DNA of 64,000 bases from Streptomyces sp. SAJ15 (GTDB lineage: Bacteria > Actinomycetota > Actinomycetes > Streptomycetales > Streptomycetaceae): contig NZ_NISY01000004.1 of NCBI RefSeq assembly GCF_007595705.1, forward strand, positions 586,130 to 650,129. Reading direction: 5' to 3'. The notes beneath the pieces are model-generated. The model was not told the origin of the DNA. It searched no databases and worked only from the letters and a program-made list of their open reading frames with translations. Below, piece after piece: positions 1-10,551 of this stretch; the first letter of the stretch is position 1; every line of letters begins with the position of its first letter. The translations under genes were made by a program, and so were the position numbers.

Positions 1-1
1 C

Positions 2-2821
2 GGGTCGGGAAAGTCTCACCTCGTCCGATGGGTCCGCGAGCACCTCGAACTGGTCGACGACGGGCGCCGTGATCGCGAGATCATCTACCTTGAGAAGCAC
101 AGAACAAGCCTCAAGGCAGTGGTGCAAAGCCTGATCGCCAAGGCAGACAGTGACGAACTGAAGCAACTCAAAGCGGAGATCGACAAATTTACCGCTGACA
201 TCGACGCATCAGTGCTGGCTCGGCGGCTGATCCACTCCCTCAACGAGACTCTCGTAGCCGAGACCGGCCGCGGCGTCTCGGGGCCGGCGCGGCAACTCTT
301 CGGCCCTCATGGTCTCGGAGCACTCCTTGACGATCCACACGTCAGCGAATTCATGCTCCAGCCCGAGAAGTTTGTTCCACAACTGGCCACGTACCTCCTA
401 CGAGACCGCACCAAGGGTGACAAAGATCGCCCGCCAAAGTTCACAGTTGATGATCTGCCGCTAGACATCACAGATGTCAGCAAGGCTTCCGCACTGGCCA
501 AGAAGTGGGTACAGGTTCTCAGCGCCAAGGCCGAACTCCAGGAGATCGCGATCGACCTCCTGAACGAGCACTTGGAGACTGCGATCAATCGCAGCTTCAA
601 CCTCGGCATGGGCCGCTTGCTGGAAGCGATGACCCTTGTCCGCGAGGAGTATCACCGACAGGGCAAAGAGATCATTCTCCTCATCGAAGACTTTGCTCTC
701 ATTCAGGGCGTACAGAAGGACCTGCTGGATGCTCTTGTCGAAGCCGCTCACCGTGAGGGGGCGACACGGCTAGCCCCCATCCGCACCCTTATGGCGGTAA
801 CGACTGGCTACTTCCGTGACCTGCCAGAGACCGCCCTCACCCGTGTACAAGCAAACCTGGGCTACGCGTATGACCTCGATGTGCCCTTCAGCGAAGAAGA
901 CACCGGCGAAGAAGCCATCGCTTCATTCGTTGGCCGCTACCTCAACGCCGCGCGCATCGGCAAGGATCGATTGGAGCAGGTAGGCGGCGCCGAGCCGCCG
1001 AACGCGTGTGATGCCTGCCCGCTGCAGCCGCGTTGCCACGACGCGTTTGGAGCATCAGCGGATGGATTCGGGCTCTACCCCTTCAACCGCTCAGCCCTGA
1101 CTCGCATGGTCCACTCCACCGCTTCGAAAGATGAACCGTGGGGGTTCGTCCCCCGAACGGTGCTCGGAAGTGTGGTGCGACCCATTCTCATTGAGCACGC
1201 TGGATCGCTGCGGCGTGGGGAGTTTCCCGATGAGGCCTTCTCCGAAAGCTTCCCTACCGCTGACATCGACACGACGCTTGACACAACCGTGCGATCGTTC
1301 ATTGATACCAACGATCAGGTGGCCGGTACACGCCGGAAGCTGATCCTTGAATTCTGGGGCGATGCCGCTGCACAGGGCATCGAAATCGATCCCACGGTGA
1401 TGGAGGCCTTTGCTCTCAGCCCGATGGCTGCCGGAGCCCGAACCCCTCTGAAGCAGCCACGGCGCGAAGCTGAGCCTTCCCCCCAATCCGGCGCCTCGCC
1501 TGGCACTGCCAAGACGGAAGACAAGACTTATCCGCCGTCCGTTCAGCGGAGCCTTCAGAACATCGAGGAGTGGGTGACCCGCGGCGACGACCTTAAGCAG
1601 GATCATGCCCGAGCCATCCGCACTGTCATCGCCACGGCGGTAGCCGAGCGGTACCGCTGGAACGCGCCGCTCATGCAGGCGCAGAGCAACGTGAAGGAGA
1701 AGGGCTGGCCCAACAACGCCACCGTCGTCAGCATCGAAGGCTCTGCTGTCGCAGGCATCACAGGTGCCGATAGCGCGCCGATCCAGTTCAAGCGGAGTGC
1801 GACGAACAGCAGGTTCTTCCAGAGCTTGATCCGTGCGCAGTACGGGTTGGACCAAGTACGCGGTGAGGACATCCGCAGGCTCGCGACCCTGGCCGAGCGG
1901 CACGCGGGTTCGCTGGCGTCGCGAGTTCAACGCAACTTGGAGGTCACTGACGACGACCTTGTCCTCGGCCTACGGGCATCCGTACTAGGAGCGGTTCTTG
2001 CTGGCCGGTGCTGGCCTGGCATGAGTATCGAAGAGCTCCTGGCGGCAGCGGTGGACGACGGCGATGCTTGGGAAGGTACCGGCGTAATGTCGAGGCCGGA
2101 CCGGTGGACCGCCGCCCTCAACCAGCACCTGGCGGCCCGAAGCGCCCTGGTGAAGCGTATCCGTGCTGGTATCGGCATCTCGCAGGGAAGCAGGGGAGCC
2201 GTGGGCATGATCGATGCAGCCCGGGCAGTCCCTCTGCTGGAAGAGGCAACAGCCACCTGGGCGTGGGAAACGCCGGCGGGCAGCATCCCCGAGTGGGTGA
2301 AGCCCGCAGTCAAACCATTCGCGTCATGGTCCGCGCTGATCGACGGGCAAGTCACGATGCTCAAGGGCTGGCTGAGCGACATCCGAATGCGGCAACCCCG
2401 CAGCACCCCGGGGAATCACACCCTGGCCAGCATCAGAACTGCCGTCGACAGGGCAAGAGAGGTCAGTCTGTCGCTGTCCGCCCAACGAGCACGTGAACTC
2501 GATGCTCTCCTCGAGCAGGCAGGTGCTGTGGAGTGGTCCACGATCTCCGCTCTGGAGGATGACCTGGGTCGGTGCTTCGACGACGATCGCCCCGAGGCGG
2601 CGCGTCTGACGGCGCGCATCCGCACGGCCGCCCAGGACCGCGGAGCCTCCATCGAAGTTATCCGGAACCTGCTTTGTGTCGCTGACGAATGGCTTGATGA
2701 GGCACTGAAGGGTGCCGAGCTGCGGGCGAGTTCGTCGGCTGCGAAGAGCGCAGCCGAGGGCGTGCAAGAACTCATTGCCGAATGGCGTTCCCTGGCAGTT
2801 GAAGGGGCTGATCAGTCGTGA
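2..2821 (+). CDS. dpdH: DpdH-like P-loop ATPase of the Dpd system (5' truncated by window edge)
   Basis: The open frame runs in from the window edge, so the true start lies upstream; about 939 residues are visible. The first visible residues are a Walker A loop (GSGKSH), and a Walker B-like stretch (ILLIEDF) lies near visible residue 225, so this is a P-loop ATPase. A cysteine cluster (CDACPLQPRC) near residue 336 may bind metal. The long C-terminal part is helical with no domain I recognise. It overlaps the next gene by GTGA and heads a five-gene coupled chain ending in dpdD. Identity as DpdH rests on size, ATPase motifs and position before dpdI-dpdJ-dpdK; the biochemical role is not established, and a restriction-side role is inferred. 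Confidence 0.7.
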   Translation, partial: GSGKSHLVRWVREHLELVDDGRRDREIIYLEKHRTSLKAVVQSLIAKADSDELKQLKAEIDKFTADIDASVLARRLIHSLNETLVAETGRGVSGPARQLFGPHGLGALLDDPHVSEFMLQPEKFVPQLATYLLRDRTKGDKDRPPKFTVDDLPLDITDVSKASALAKKWVQVLSAKAELQEIAIDLLNEHLETAINRSFNLGMGRLLEAMTLVREEYHRQGKEIILLIEDFALIQGVQKDLLDALVEAAHREGATRLAPIRTLMAVTTGYFRDLPETALTRVQANLGYAYDLDVPFSEEDTGEEAIASFVGRYLNAARIGKDRLEQVGGAEPPNACDACPLQPRCHDAFGASADGFGLYPFNRSALTRMVHSTASKDEPWGFVPRTVLGSVVRPILIEHAGSLRRGEFPDEAFSESFPTADIDTTLDTTVRSFIDTNDQVAGTRRKLILEFWGDAAAQGIEIDPTVMEAFALSPMAAGARTPLKQPRREAEPSPQSGASPGTAKTEDKTYPPSVQRSLQNIEEWVTRGDDLKQDHARAIRTVIATAVAERYRWNAPLMQAQSNVKEKGWPNNATVVSIEGSAVAGITGADSAPIQFKRSATNSRFFQSLIRAQYGLDQVRGEDIRRLATLAERHAGSLASRVQRNLEVTDDDLVLGLRASVLGAVLAGRCWPGMSIEELLAAAVDDGDAWEGTGVMSRPDRWTAALNQHLAARSALVKRIRAGIGISQGSRGAVGMIDAARAVPLLEEATATWAWETPAGSIPEWVKPAVKPFASWSALIDGQVTMLKGWLSDIRMRQPRSTPGNHTLASIRTAVDRAREVSLSLSAQRARELDALLEQAGAVEWSTISALEDDLGRCFDDDRPEAARLTARIRTAAQDRGASIEVIRNLLCVADEWLDEALKGAELRASSSAAKSAAEGVQELIAEWRSLAVEGADQS

Positions 2822-3507
2822 CTCGGATGTCTGTGTACGAGAAGGCAAAGCTGCTTGAGGATCACGCTTCCCGCATCGCAGATGGCGAGGACTCTCAGCG
2901 ACAAGCCACTCGTGTATCAAGCCGGCTGCTGGAACTCCGCTCTCAGCTCAACCAGCTTCGCTCGCAACTGGCCGTCACGCAGGCCCTACAGTCCCGTGGC
3001 GCGGGACTCGACATTGACTTGTCCGGCATCGATGACGGCAGAGTTGGATTCGAACGCAGTCTGGGGCCCAGCGGACTCCCTTCCAACCAGGTGTTCAACA
3101 CGGCGAAGAAGAAGACACAGGCAGTAACCGATCGTCTCGCGGAAGAAAATCAAGCCGCTTGGTCAGCCTGGACTGAGCAACTTCTCGCGGAACTGCCCCT
3201 TGCGCGAATCTCGATGCTCGTCGAACTCGAAGCGGAGAAGCAGGCTTCCAAGCGACAAATCGAACTGGAGCGAATCGCCAGGGGTAAGGCTTCTCAAGAA
3301 GCCATCACCACATTCGCGACCACGTACGCCGGCCTAGCGGAGCTCCTTCAAGACACTCAAGATCCGCCGGAAGCACTCGTCGATCTGCTAAATCGGCTAC
3401 GCGAGCAACCTGGCCTGACGCTAAGCGACGTCACAGACGAAGAGATCGCACTCCTTCGCGAATGCCGGATGGACGCCCACATCACCCTGAAGAGGAAGGG
3501 TTCGTGA
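2818..3507 (+). CDS. dpdI: DpdI-like protein
   Basis: A 229-residue, charged, mostly helical protein with heptad-like stretches around residues 30-60 and 110-160, suggesting coiled coil. No catalytic motif is visible. The GTG start overlaps the stop of the upstream ATPase gene and its own stop overlaps the helicase start, so translation is probably coupled in a fixed ratio. The identification comes from its position between dpdH-like and dpdJ-like genes and from its size; the molecular function of this family is unknown to me. An ATG three codons inside is an alternative start. Confidence 0.6.
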   Translation: MTRMSVYEKAKLLEDHASRIADGEDSQRQATRVSSRLLELRSQLNQLRSQLAVTQALQSRGAGLDIDLSGIDDGRVGFERSLGPSGLPSNQVFNTAKKKTQAVTDRLAEENQAAWSAWTEQLLAELPLARISMLVELEAEKQASKRQIELERIARGKASQEAITTFATTYAGLAELLQDTQDPPEALVDLLNRLREQPGLTLSDVTDEEIALLRECRMDAHITLKRKGS

Positions 3508-6500
3508 ACCAGAGCACAGTAGGCCGGAAGTTCGCCAACGAACTCCTGAACCAACTTGAAGACCTTGAGATGCCCCTCCTCATGTGGGGCGTGACGGAAG
3601 GCGCGCTCTCAGAGGATGACGTCCTCAACTGCATCGAGCAGTTCCTCGACGAATGCGACAATCCGCCGGCACTATCGGCCGTCGAGATCCTCCGCGAGAT
3701 GCAGGGCCGCGCGCTGCTCTTCAAGGTGCCCTGGCCTAGCGACGGATCGATCCGCTACCGCACTCGTTTTGCCGAAGCCCTGCGCTTGACCGCCGGACTG
3801 CGTCAACTCTTCCGCCCCCGCGGAGACTGGGCAGACGACATACCCAACGGATGGTGGCGGCAAGGGAAGCGACTCGTTGCTGACTACCGCCTACACGTTC
3901 GCTATCGTCGTTACCCTGATCGAGATATTCCGGGCTCCCAAGCACTCAAGGAGTTGCGCACCCTTCCAGGTTGGGGCGATCTCCAAGACCGCGTTGCCCA
4001 GGACCAACTGGGCGGCAAGAACCTCGCTCGTTTTCAGTTGGAGGCAACGCAAGCTGTCTTCTCCTCACTCCAGGGCCAAAACCGTTCCAAGGGCATTATC
4101 GTCAGCGCCGGCACCGGTAGCGGCAAGACGCTGTCCTTCTACCTGCCCGCCTTCGCAGCCATAGCGGAGCACGCGACCAACAGGGTCCAGAACAGGATCC
4201 ACACTCTGGCTCTGTATCCGCGAACTGAGTTGCTGCGGGATCAGTTGCGCGATGCGATCATCAATGCTCGAAGCGTTCAGAGCGCGCTCGTCAGCCAGGG
4301 GAAGAGGCCTCTGCGTCTCGGCGCACTCTACGGAGGCACCCCGAATCACGCCGATGACTGGCGACTTCAGCCCGGACGAGGTTCCGGCCGTTGGGCACGT
4401 GTAGGGGACGGCGCCGTGTGTCCCTTCCTTCCCTGTCCCAGCCCTGAGTGTGAAGACGGCGAGTTGATTTGGTCTGACAGGGACCGCGCTGAACGCGTTG
4501 AACGCCTCATATGCCGACGCTGCGGGGACGAAATCCCGGACGGCCAACTCGCCCTGACTCGCGAGTCCTTGAAGAAGAACCCGCCGCACCTGTTGTTCAC
4601 AACTACGGAGATGCTGAACAACTGCAGCGCCGACGGCTACCTCGATAGCCTCCTGGGATGGCGCGGGGGAAGCGTGCCGTCCCTGATGCTCCTCGATGAA
4701 GTGCACACCTACTCGGGAGTGCACGGGGCGCAGGTCGCCTACCTCCTACGCAGATGGAGGGACGCAGTAGGCAAACCCGTAACTTTCGTGGGCCTCAGCG
4801 CCACACTGCGCGACGCGAACCAGTTCTTCGCACAGTTGGTCGGCCTGCGCGAGAGTGACGTGGACCCCATTGCACCCGACGATGCCACCATGGTGCGGGA
4901 AGGCCGCGAGTACGCGCTCGCGCTGCGAGGCGACCCAGTCTCGGGAGCCAGTCTCCTGTCCACGTCGATCCAGACTGCGATGCTCTGGGGCCGCGTACTC
5001 GACAACGGTGACGACGCCTTCCTCTACGGCTCGACTGGGTTCCTATTCACGGATGCCCTGGACGTCACCAACCGTTTCTACAAGTACCTCCGCGACGCCG
5101 AGGGCGACCAGGACCATCGCGGGCGCACGAGTCGCCGGGGTGACGTGCTGGCCGGGTTGCGGTCACGTGCGCGCCCTGAGCCCGGGCCTCGCTACCTCGA
5201 GGGACAGAACTGGGAACTCGTCGAGCGGGTCGGTCATGAACTCGACCCCGATCTCCGCATGCACCCCTTGATCATCGGGCGAACCTCATCCCAGGACGCG
5301 GGGGTGAACCGCAATGCGAACCTCACGATCGCTACAGCGTCGTTGGAAGTGGGCTTCAACGATCCCCGGGTTGGTCTCGTCCTTCAACACAAGGCACCGC
5401 GGAATGCCGCTTCGTTCATCCAGCGCCGCGGCCGCGCCGGCCGAGAGCGCGGGACTCGGCCGCTGACCATCGTGACCTTGTCGGACTACGGTCGCGATCG
5501 CCTGGCCTACCAGGGCTACGAAACGCTCTTTGCTCCGGAAGTCGCTGCCACGACCCTGCCGCTCAAGAACCGGTACGTCCTCAAGATCCAGGGAGCCCAG
5601 GCTCTTCTTGACTGGGCCGGGCGCAGGATGCGTGTCCAGGTCGGGCGCGGCGACGTGCGCAAGCTCCTGACGACCCCGGATGACCCAAGGATCTTGTCCG
5701 AGTACGAGAACGAGCGCCTCGGACTGATCAAGATCCTGCATCAACTGCTGACCGAGGAGCGTGTCCAGGACGAGTTTGCACGGCACCTCGTCAAGGCGTT
5801 GAAGATCAGCGTCGACGAGGCACAGGCCGTGTTGTGGGAACAGCCTCGCTCCCTCCTCATGGCCGTCGTGCCCACGGCTCTTCGCCGGCTTCGCTCCCGT
5901 TGGGAACCTCTTGTAAACGACCCCGGCATGGGCAAGAAGGCCATGCTGCCCGAGTTCATCACCCGCACCCTCTTCGAGCCGCTGAACCTTCCTGAGGTCG
6001 ATCTGGAACTCCCCTTCGATAATGGGGATGGATCCATCGAGCACATGCCCATCGGTAAGGCACTGACTGAAGCCGTGCCTGGACGGGTCAGCCGGCGCTT
6101 TGGGTACCTGGACGACACTCACCGCACGTGGCTCCCCATCCCCGACGAGGACGGCCACGTACTCAACCTGAGGGAAATCGTCACCGAGGGCAGGCTGGAG
6201 GGCACCTGGCAGCCTCATGGACACGATGGCGCCAACTTCGAAGTCGTCCGCCCCTTGAGTCTTGCGCTTTCCCAACCCGATCCCGACATCGTGGATCAGT
6301 CCCACGGACAGCCGCAGTGGGGCACCCAGATCGTTGTGGAGGACGACGCACCCCTCAGTGAGGGCACCGTGCCGAAGCCATCCCCCTGGCAACGACGCAT
6401 TGACACGGTCAGCTTTGCGACCCACGCGGCCGGCAACCCTGTACAAGTGCGCCGCATGACGTTCGGCGCTGAGTGCAACGTCCGCCGGGAACGCCAGAAC

Positions 6501-8009
6501 AGTCAAGCGCGCACTGTTCGGTACGAACTCCGAGGACGGCCGGCCGCTCTTGGATTCGCCTTGGGCGTCGATGCCATCTGCTTCGAGCTCAAGCCGCTCA
6601 ACCTCGACGATCCTGCTGTCAGGGAGTACCTCACTACGCCTCAGTGGCGCTCTCTGGCCTTCTTGCACACGGTTCAGGATGATCCGGCCTTGGCCGAGAT
6701 CTCCGACAGCTTCCAGAGGGAGCGCCTGGCCCAGATCTATCTGACCGCGTTCGCTCTGGCCGGACTCGACGGGAACCGCACGAACGCTGACGTCCGTGCG
6801 CTGCTGAAGAACGGTTCCTGGACTAACGATCTCTCCAAGATCTTCCAAGTGCTCTACCGTGACTCCGACGTGACTGAGCAGGAGGTCGACGGTGATCGAC
6901 TCGTGTCAGAGTTGATCAAGCTTGTCGCCAACAGCACGGTCATCACAGCTCTGGACAGGGCAGCAGAGCTGCTGGTAGCAGAGGACATTTCAGCCGAGAC
7001 CAGCCCGCTCGCGCGGCGCACATACCGCGACACGATGGCAGCCGCGATTCTCGCTGCTGCTCAACGCGCGTGCCCGAACGCACAGGACGGCGATCTCATC
7101 GTTGACACACTTCCCGGTGAGGGAGGGGACTCGCTCACCGAGGTGTGGCTCAGCGAAACGTCCGTGGGTGGGTTGGGGATCGTCGAGCAGTTGGTCGACT
7201 TCTACTCGAAGGATCCCCGGCAATTCTGGGGGCTTGTGACGAGCAGCCTCGCGCCAAGCGAATACGAGTACGTCGACGCCACGCTGACCCGGTTCCTCCG
7301 GCACGTCATCGACGAACCCAGCGGAACAGCTGCCCAGGCAATGGCGACACTCCGGGCCGGCAGTTCCGCCAAAGAAGCCGAGGACGCTCTGGACGTCCTT
7401 CGCGAGGCCTGGGCACGGCTCGACGGCCCGCCTCGGCATGCAGCCGTTGCTGCCCTGTCCACAAGGCTTCTGCGCCCGGGGTCCGGGCCCGATACTGACG
7501 TCACCGCTCTCGTCCTTGTTGACGCATGGACGGAGTTGGAGCAACGTCTCCGGGTCGAGGTCGACGCCCGCGTGATCGCATACGCCGTGGGATCCGGCAA
7601 GCTCAAGTTGGAAGGGGCCCGGTCCCTGACCGCAGACCAGGTCTTCAGTCTTCTCTGGCCTCGTGGCCACCAGGCCCGCACTCAAGACTTGAAGCACTAC
7701 CAGCCATACGCTGACGACCCCGTCCTCGAGCGTCTGCTGGTCCAAGCCGCACACGATGACCGTGTACCGGTGATCGACGTGACCAAGCCCACCTGGGATA
7801 ACGCCTATCGGCAGCAACTGACCGCAACCTCAGCTGTCGAGCTGGTCTGTCCAGCGGGAGACGCAACTCTGATGGCTCAGGCCCTGAAGCAGGTTCCGGT
7901 CACGCCCATCGACCGGGATGTGCTGCGCGTCTACGGAGAAATCTGCGGCGTGGTCCGCCACCAAAACGAGATTCGAGTCAGGGTCGAACTGAGGGAGGCA
8001 GCCCAGTGA
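3504..8009 (+). CDS. dpdJ: DpdJ-like superfamily 2 DEVH-box helicase
   Basis: A 1501-residue helicase. Motif I (SAGTGSGKT) is near residue 200, motif II (LLDEVHTY) near 398, motif III (GLSATL) about 30 residues later, and motif VI (QRRGRAGR) near 639. Cysteine pairs (CPFLPCPSPEC and ICRRCGD) sit between motifs I and II. The long C-terminal half has no obvious catalytic motif and recalls helicases with a C-terminal partner domain, as in DISARM DrmA/DrmB. GTG at 3504 was chosen because it overlaps the previous stop, matching the other junctions here. It probably acts on DNA in the restriction arm of the Dpd system, working with the PLD protein encoded next. Confidence 0.8.
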   Translation: MNQSTVGRKFANELLNQLEDLEMPLLMWGVTEGALSEDDVLNCIEQFLDECDNPPALSAVEILREMQGRALLFKVPWPSDGSIRYRTRFAEALRLTAGLRQLFRPRGDWADDIPNGWWRQGKRLVADYRLHVRYRRYPDRDIPGSQALKELRTLPGWGDLQDRVAQDQLGGKNLARFQLEATQAVFSSLQGQNRSKGIIVSAGTGSGKTLSFYLPAFAAIAEHATNRVQNRIHTLALYPRTELLRDQLRDAIINARSVQSALVSQGKRPLRLGALYGGTPNHADDWRLQPGRGSGRWARVGDGAVCPFLPCPSPECEDGELIWSDRDRAERVERLICRRCGDEIPDGQLALTRESLKKNPPHLLFTTTEMLNNCSADGYLDSLLGWRGGSVPSLMLLDEVHTYSGVHGAQVAYLLRRWRDAVGKPVTFVGLSATLRDANQFFAQLVGLRESDVDPIAPDDATMVREGREYALALRGDPVSGASLLSTSIQTAMLWGRVLDNGDDAFLYGSTGFLFTDALDVTNRFYKYLRDAEGDQDHRGRTSRRGDVLAGLRSRARPEPGPRYLEGQNWELVERVGHELDPDLRMHPLIIGRTSSQDAGVNRNANLTIATASLEVGFNDPRVGLVLQHKAPRNAASFIQRRGRAGRERGTRPLTIVTLSDYGRDRLAYQGYETLFAPEVAATTLPLKNRYVLKIQGAQALLDWAGRRMRVQVGRGDVRKLLTTPDDPRILSEYENERLGLIKILHQLLTEERVQDEFARHLVKALKISVDEAQAVLWEQPRSLLMAVVPTALRRLRSRWEPLVNDPGMGKKAMLPEFITRTLFEPLNLPEVDLELPFDNGDGSIEHMPIGKALTEAVPGRVSRRFGYLDDTHRTWLPIPDEDGHVLNLREIVTEGRLEGTWQPHGHDGANFEVVRPLSLALSQPDPDIVDQSHGQPQWGTQIVVEDDAPLSEGTVPKPSPWQRRIDTVSFATHAAGNPVQVRRMTFGAECNVRRERQNSQARTVRYELRGRPAALGFALGVDAICFELKPLNLDDPAVREYLTTPQWRSLAFLHTVQDDPALAEISDSFQRERLAQIYLTAFALAGLDGNRTNADVRALLKNGSWTNDLSKIFQVLYRDSDVTEQEVDGDRLVSELIKLVANSTVITALDRAAELLVAEDISAETSPLARRTYRDTMAAAILAAAQRACPNAQDGDLIVDTLPGEGGDSLTEVWLSETSVGGLGIVEQLVDFYSKDPRQFWGLVTSSLAPSEYEYVDATLTRFLRHVIDEPSGTAAQAMATLRAGSSAKEAEDALDVLREAWARLDGPPRHAAVAALSTRLLRPGSGPDTDVTALVLVDAWTELEQRLRVEVDARVIAYAVGSGKLKLEGARSLTADQVFSLLWPRGHQARTQDLKHYQPYADDPVLERLLVQAAHDDRVPVIDVTKPTWDNAYRQQLTATSAVELVCPAGDATLMAQALKQVPVTPIDRDVLRVYGEICGVVRHQNEIRVRVELREAAQ

Positions 8010-8527
8010 AGTCCCAGGAACGAACCCTCCGCACTGGGCAGCACACCGCGATTCGCGTTGACACCATGCTGTCCGCCGCGCTGATTGCGGAGTTCATCGC
8101 ACCCAGCGACCACCTGTGGTTGGTGTCCGCATGGATCACCGACGTTCAGGTCCTCGACAACAGCCACGGCGCCTACGACGCACTCTTTGGAGACACCCCT
8201 CCCGTGGGGTGCCGACTCTCAGACGCAGTGGCCCGCATCGCCCATGGTGGCGCACAGGTACACGTCGTGACCCGCGATGATCCCCACAACGAGGACTTCC
8301 TGCGCCGCCTGATGAAGGCGGCATCAGGAACGAAGCTTCACATCGTCCGCGACCCGGATATCCACGAGAAGACGCTGTGCGGGAATGACTGGATGCTGAG
8401 TGGATCGATGAACTTCACGATCCGAGGCATGGCCCGGAACGACGAAAAGATCACTTACCGGGCAGGCAGCGACGCTGCCGCTCAAGCACGCATTGACCTG
8501 GCCGAGCGGTGGGGGAACGGAGAATGA
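8006..8527 (+). CDS. dpdK: DpdK-like phospholipase D-family protein
   Basis: A 173-residue protein with one PLD-type HKD motif near residues 117-131 (HEKTLCGN then SGSMNFT). A single HKD motif is typical of nuclease-type PLD proteins, which dimerise to form the active site. It overlaps both neighbours by a start/stop overlap. Pairing of a PLD nuclease with a large SF2 helicase is also seen in DISARM (DrmC), which supports a DNA-cleaving role against unmodified DNA; that role is inference. Confidence 0.8.
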   Translation: MKSQERTLRTGQHTAIRVDTMLSAALIAEFIAPSDHLWLVSAWITDVQVLDNSHGAYDALFGDTPPVGCRLSDAVARIAHGGAQVHVVTRDDPHNEDFLRRLMKAASGTKLHIVRDPDIHEKTLCGNDWMLSGSMNFTIRGMARNDEKITYRAGSDAAAQARIDLAERWGNGE

Positions 8528-10545
8528 ACCAGACCACGTCCTGGACCATTGATCGTATCCAGGCGTTCCTGCACAGGTTCTTCGGCGAGGGCAACGACGC
8601 GTGGCCCAAGATGGACCCCAAGCACTCGTGGACGGCGCGCACCGAGCCCTTCGTCAAGATCGCGTTGGGCGATAACGACGCGCCCATCGTTCTCCCTCGT
8701 TGGGTCGCTGAAAACCAGTCGTACTCGATGTACGCCATCGCGCGTGACCCAGCAGATGTCGGCAAGACAGCTGAACTCATTGAGGCATTTGCCGGGCCTA
8801 CGTACATCTACTGCAACATGGAGCGCGGTGGCCTTCGTCCAAGTCTCCTCAACCGTGACGATCCCGTAGAACGCGCCGTCATCGACCTGGCTGGCGAACG
8901 TTCCACTTTCCGGCTGACAACCGGGGAAAGCGACAAGTACCGGCAGGGCCTGACTGATGCTCTGCTACTGATGCAGCAGACCTACCTGAGGCGTCCGCCA
9001 AGGCTATGGCGCGTAGTAAAGCCGGTCGGGCGTCTCATCGCCGAGTTCGACGCGGCTCTCGCGGCCGGCGGCGAAGCTGCGTCGCTTGACCTCCTTGAGC
9101 AACTGGCCGCCGCGGGCGGGCTTACCGCGACGAATCTCGCGCATCTCAAGCTCAAGAGACTTGACCGTCTCGGAGCGAGTACCAAGGTGCTGGAGTTCCC
9201 GGCACTCCAGGACGTAGCCAGGCAAGATCCTCCTGCGCCGGTGAAGGCAGCAATCCTGAACGCCGTGTACACCGTTGCTCTGGAGGAGCCACTCGCGGCT
9301 CGGAATCTGGAGGCGGCCAAGTCCAACCTCATCACCCACGGCAGGGCCGTCCCCGAGCTGCTAGCAGGCGACCCGCGGTCGTATGGACCGCAGGCCATGA
9401 CGGTGCTCCTACTGGCTTGCGTGATCCTCAAGAACGCAGAGGCCGCACGCCGGTTCGTGACGGCTGCTGAGGACCTTGACCAAACACCCGAGATCCCCAC
9501 GCTTGTGTTGAACGAGGCCAATGCGCTCATTGCGCAGGCTTCGGACGACCTTGATGCCTCCACAGTCGCGCAACCCGAGCAGTCGGCAGACACGGCCACT
9601 CCGATCAACGATTGGCCAGCCCTGTTCTTCGCGCTCGCCGAGGGCGACAGCGCGGCGAAGGACGCACTGGATGAGGAACAGTGGACCCTGTGGCCCACTC
9701 CTGCAGAGCACGATGGGACCCTCGCCGAGTTCCTGGACGGGTTGAGCGACGGTGCGGCGCGAGAACTATGGCGGGCAGTGGGCTCGTTCATCGATGCCGT
9801 GGGCTACGACGACCCCGCACCCGAATGCGCCCACGCATTCATCCGCAACGCAGTGCTTTTCAACCGCTACAGCCCTGGCGACTTGGCGGCCTTGCAGGCG
9901 CTGATGGAGATCGCACTTCGCGCAGCTCCCTCTGCCGAGCAGTACGCGGAGATCCTTAAGGACATCGGTTCGGACACGGATCGGTGGGTTGCTCCCGAAC
10001 GGGCCTCGGCTGTCTTGGACTTCGTCGACCGCTTGTTCCTTGCAGCGTGCCCTGATCCTGAGGCCCGCACGAGCCTGTGCTCGCAACTGCTCGGGCCTCT
10101 GTCTGCGCACAGCCGCCGCCTCACTGAGGCAGACCTTGCCTTTGCCCGCCGGCTCTCTGAAGACCTCGGCATCAGCTTCTCCTGGGATGCTCCTGCTGGC
10201 GAAGACGGCAAGGAGAGCACGCCCGTCGAGTTCCCCTCGGCGACACTGCTGCTCTACTCACTGGACGAGGCAGTGCTCACCCGATGCCAGGAGGAACTGA
10301 AGCGGCTCGCTCCCGCTGTGAAGGTCTTGACGGCTTACGACCACGTAGGCACGCCGCAGCTGCGGCAGAAGGCCCGTACTGCGAATGTGATCGTTTTGGC
10401 CACGCGCTGCGCCAAGCACGCGGCCACCGGCTTCATTGATCAGAACAAGACGACAAAGCACGTCGGATATGCGAACGGGAGTGGCTCCGCATCACTCCTC
10501 CGCGCTGCGGTCGATGCGCTCCGCCTCGCAGCAGCAGAGTCCTAA
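8524..10545 (+). CDS. dpdD: DpdD-like protein with DUF2325-like C-terminus
   Basis: A 673-residue protein of unknown activity. The ATG at 8524 was chosen over an upstream in-frame start because it overlaps the dpdK stop, as at the other junctions of this chain. The middle is helical and repeat-like. The last 80 residues (ANVIVLATRCAKHAA, then GSGSASLLRA) resemble a DUF2325-type fold, in which a hydrophobic strand is followed by a conserved histidine and a Ser-rich loop. It is the last gene of the plus-strand chain and ends at a strong hairpin. The DpdD name rests on context and size and is less certain than dpdA or dpdJ. Confidence 0.6.
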   Translation: MNQTTSWTIDRIQAFLHRFFGEGNDAWPKMDPKHSWTARTEPFVKIALGDNDAPIVLPRWVAENQSYSMYAIARDPADVGKTAELIEAFAGPTYIYCNMERGGLRPSLLNRDDPVERAVIDLAGERSTFRLTTGESDKYRQGLTDALLLMQQTYLRRPPRLWRVVKPVGRLIAEFDAALAAGGEAASLDLLEQLAAAGGLTATNLAHLKLKRLDRLGASTKVLEFPALQDVARQDPPAPVKAAILNAVYTVALEEPLAARNLEAAKSNLITHGRAVPELLAGDPRSYGPQAMTVLLLACVILKNAEAARRFVTAAEDLDQTPEIPTLVLNEANALIAQASDDLDASTVAQPEQSADTATPINDWPALFFALAEGDSAAKDALDEEQWTLWPTPAEHDGTLAEFLDGLSDGAARELWRAVGSFIDAVGYDDPAPECAHAFIRNAVLFNRYSPGDLAALQALMEIALRAAPSAEQYAEILKDIGSDTDRWVAPERASAVLDFVDRLFLAACPDPEARTSLCSQLLGPLSAHSRRLTEADLAFARRLSEDLGISFSWDAPAGEDGKESTPVEFPSATLLLYSLDEAVLTRCQEELKRLAPAVKVLTAYDHVGTPQLRQKARTANVIVLATRCAKHAATGFIDQNKTTKHVGYANGSGSASLLRAAVDALRLAAAES

Positions 10546-10551
10546 CAGAAT

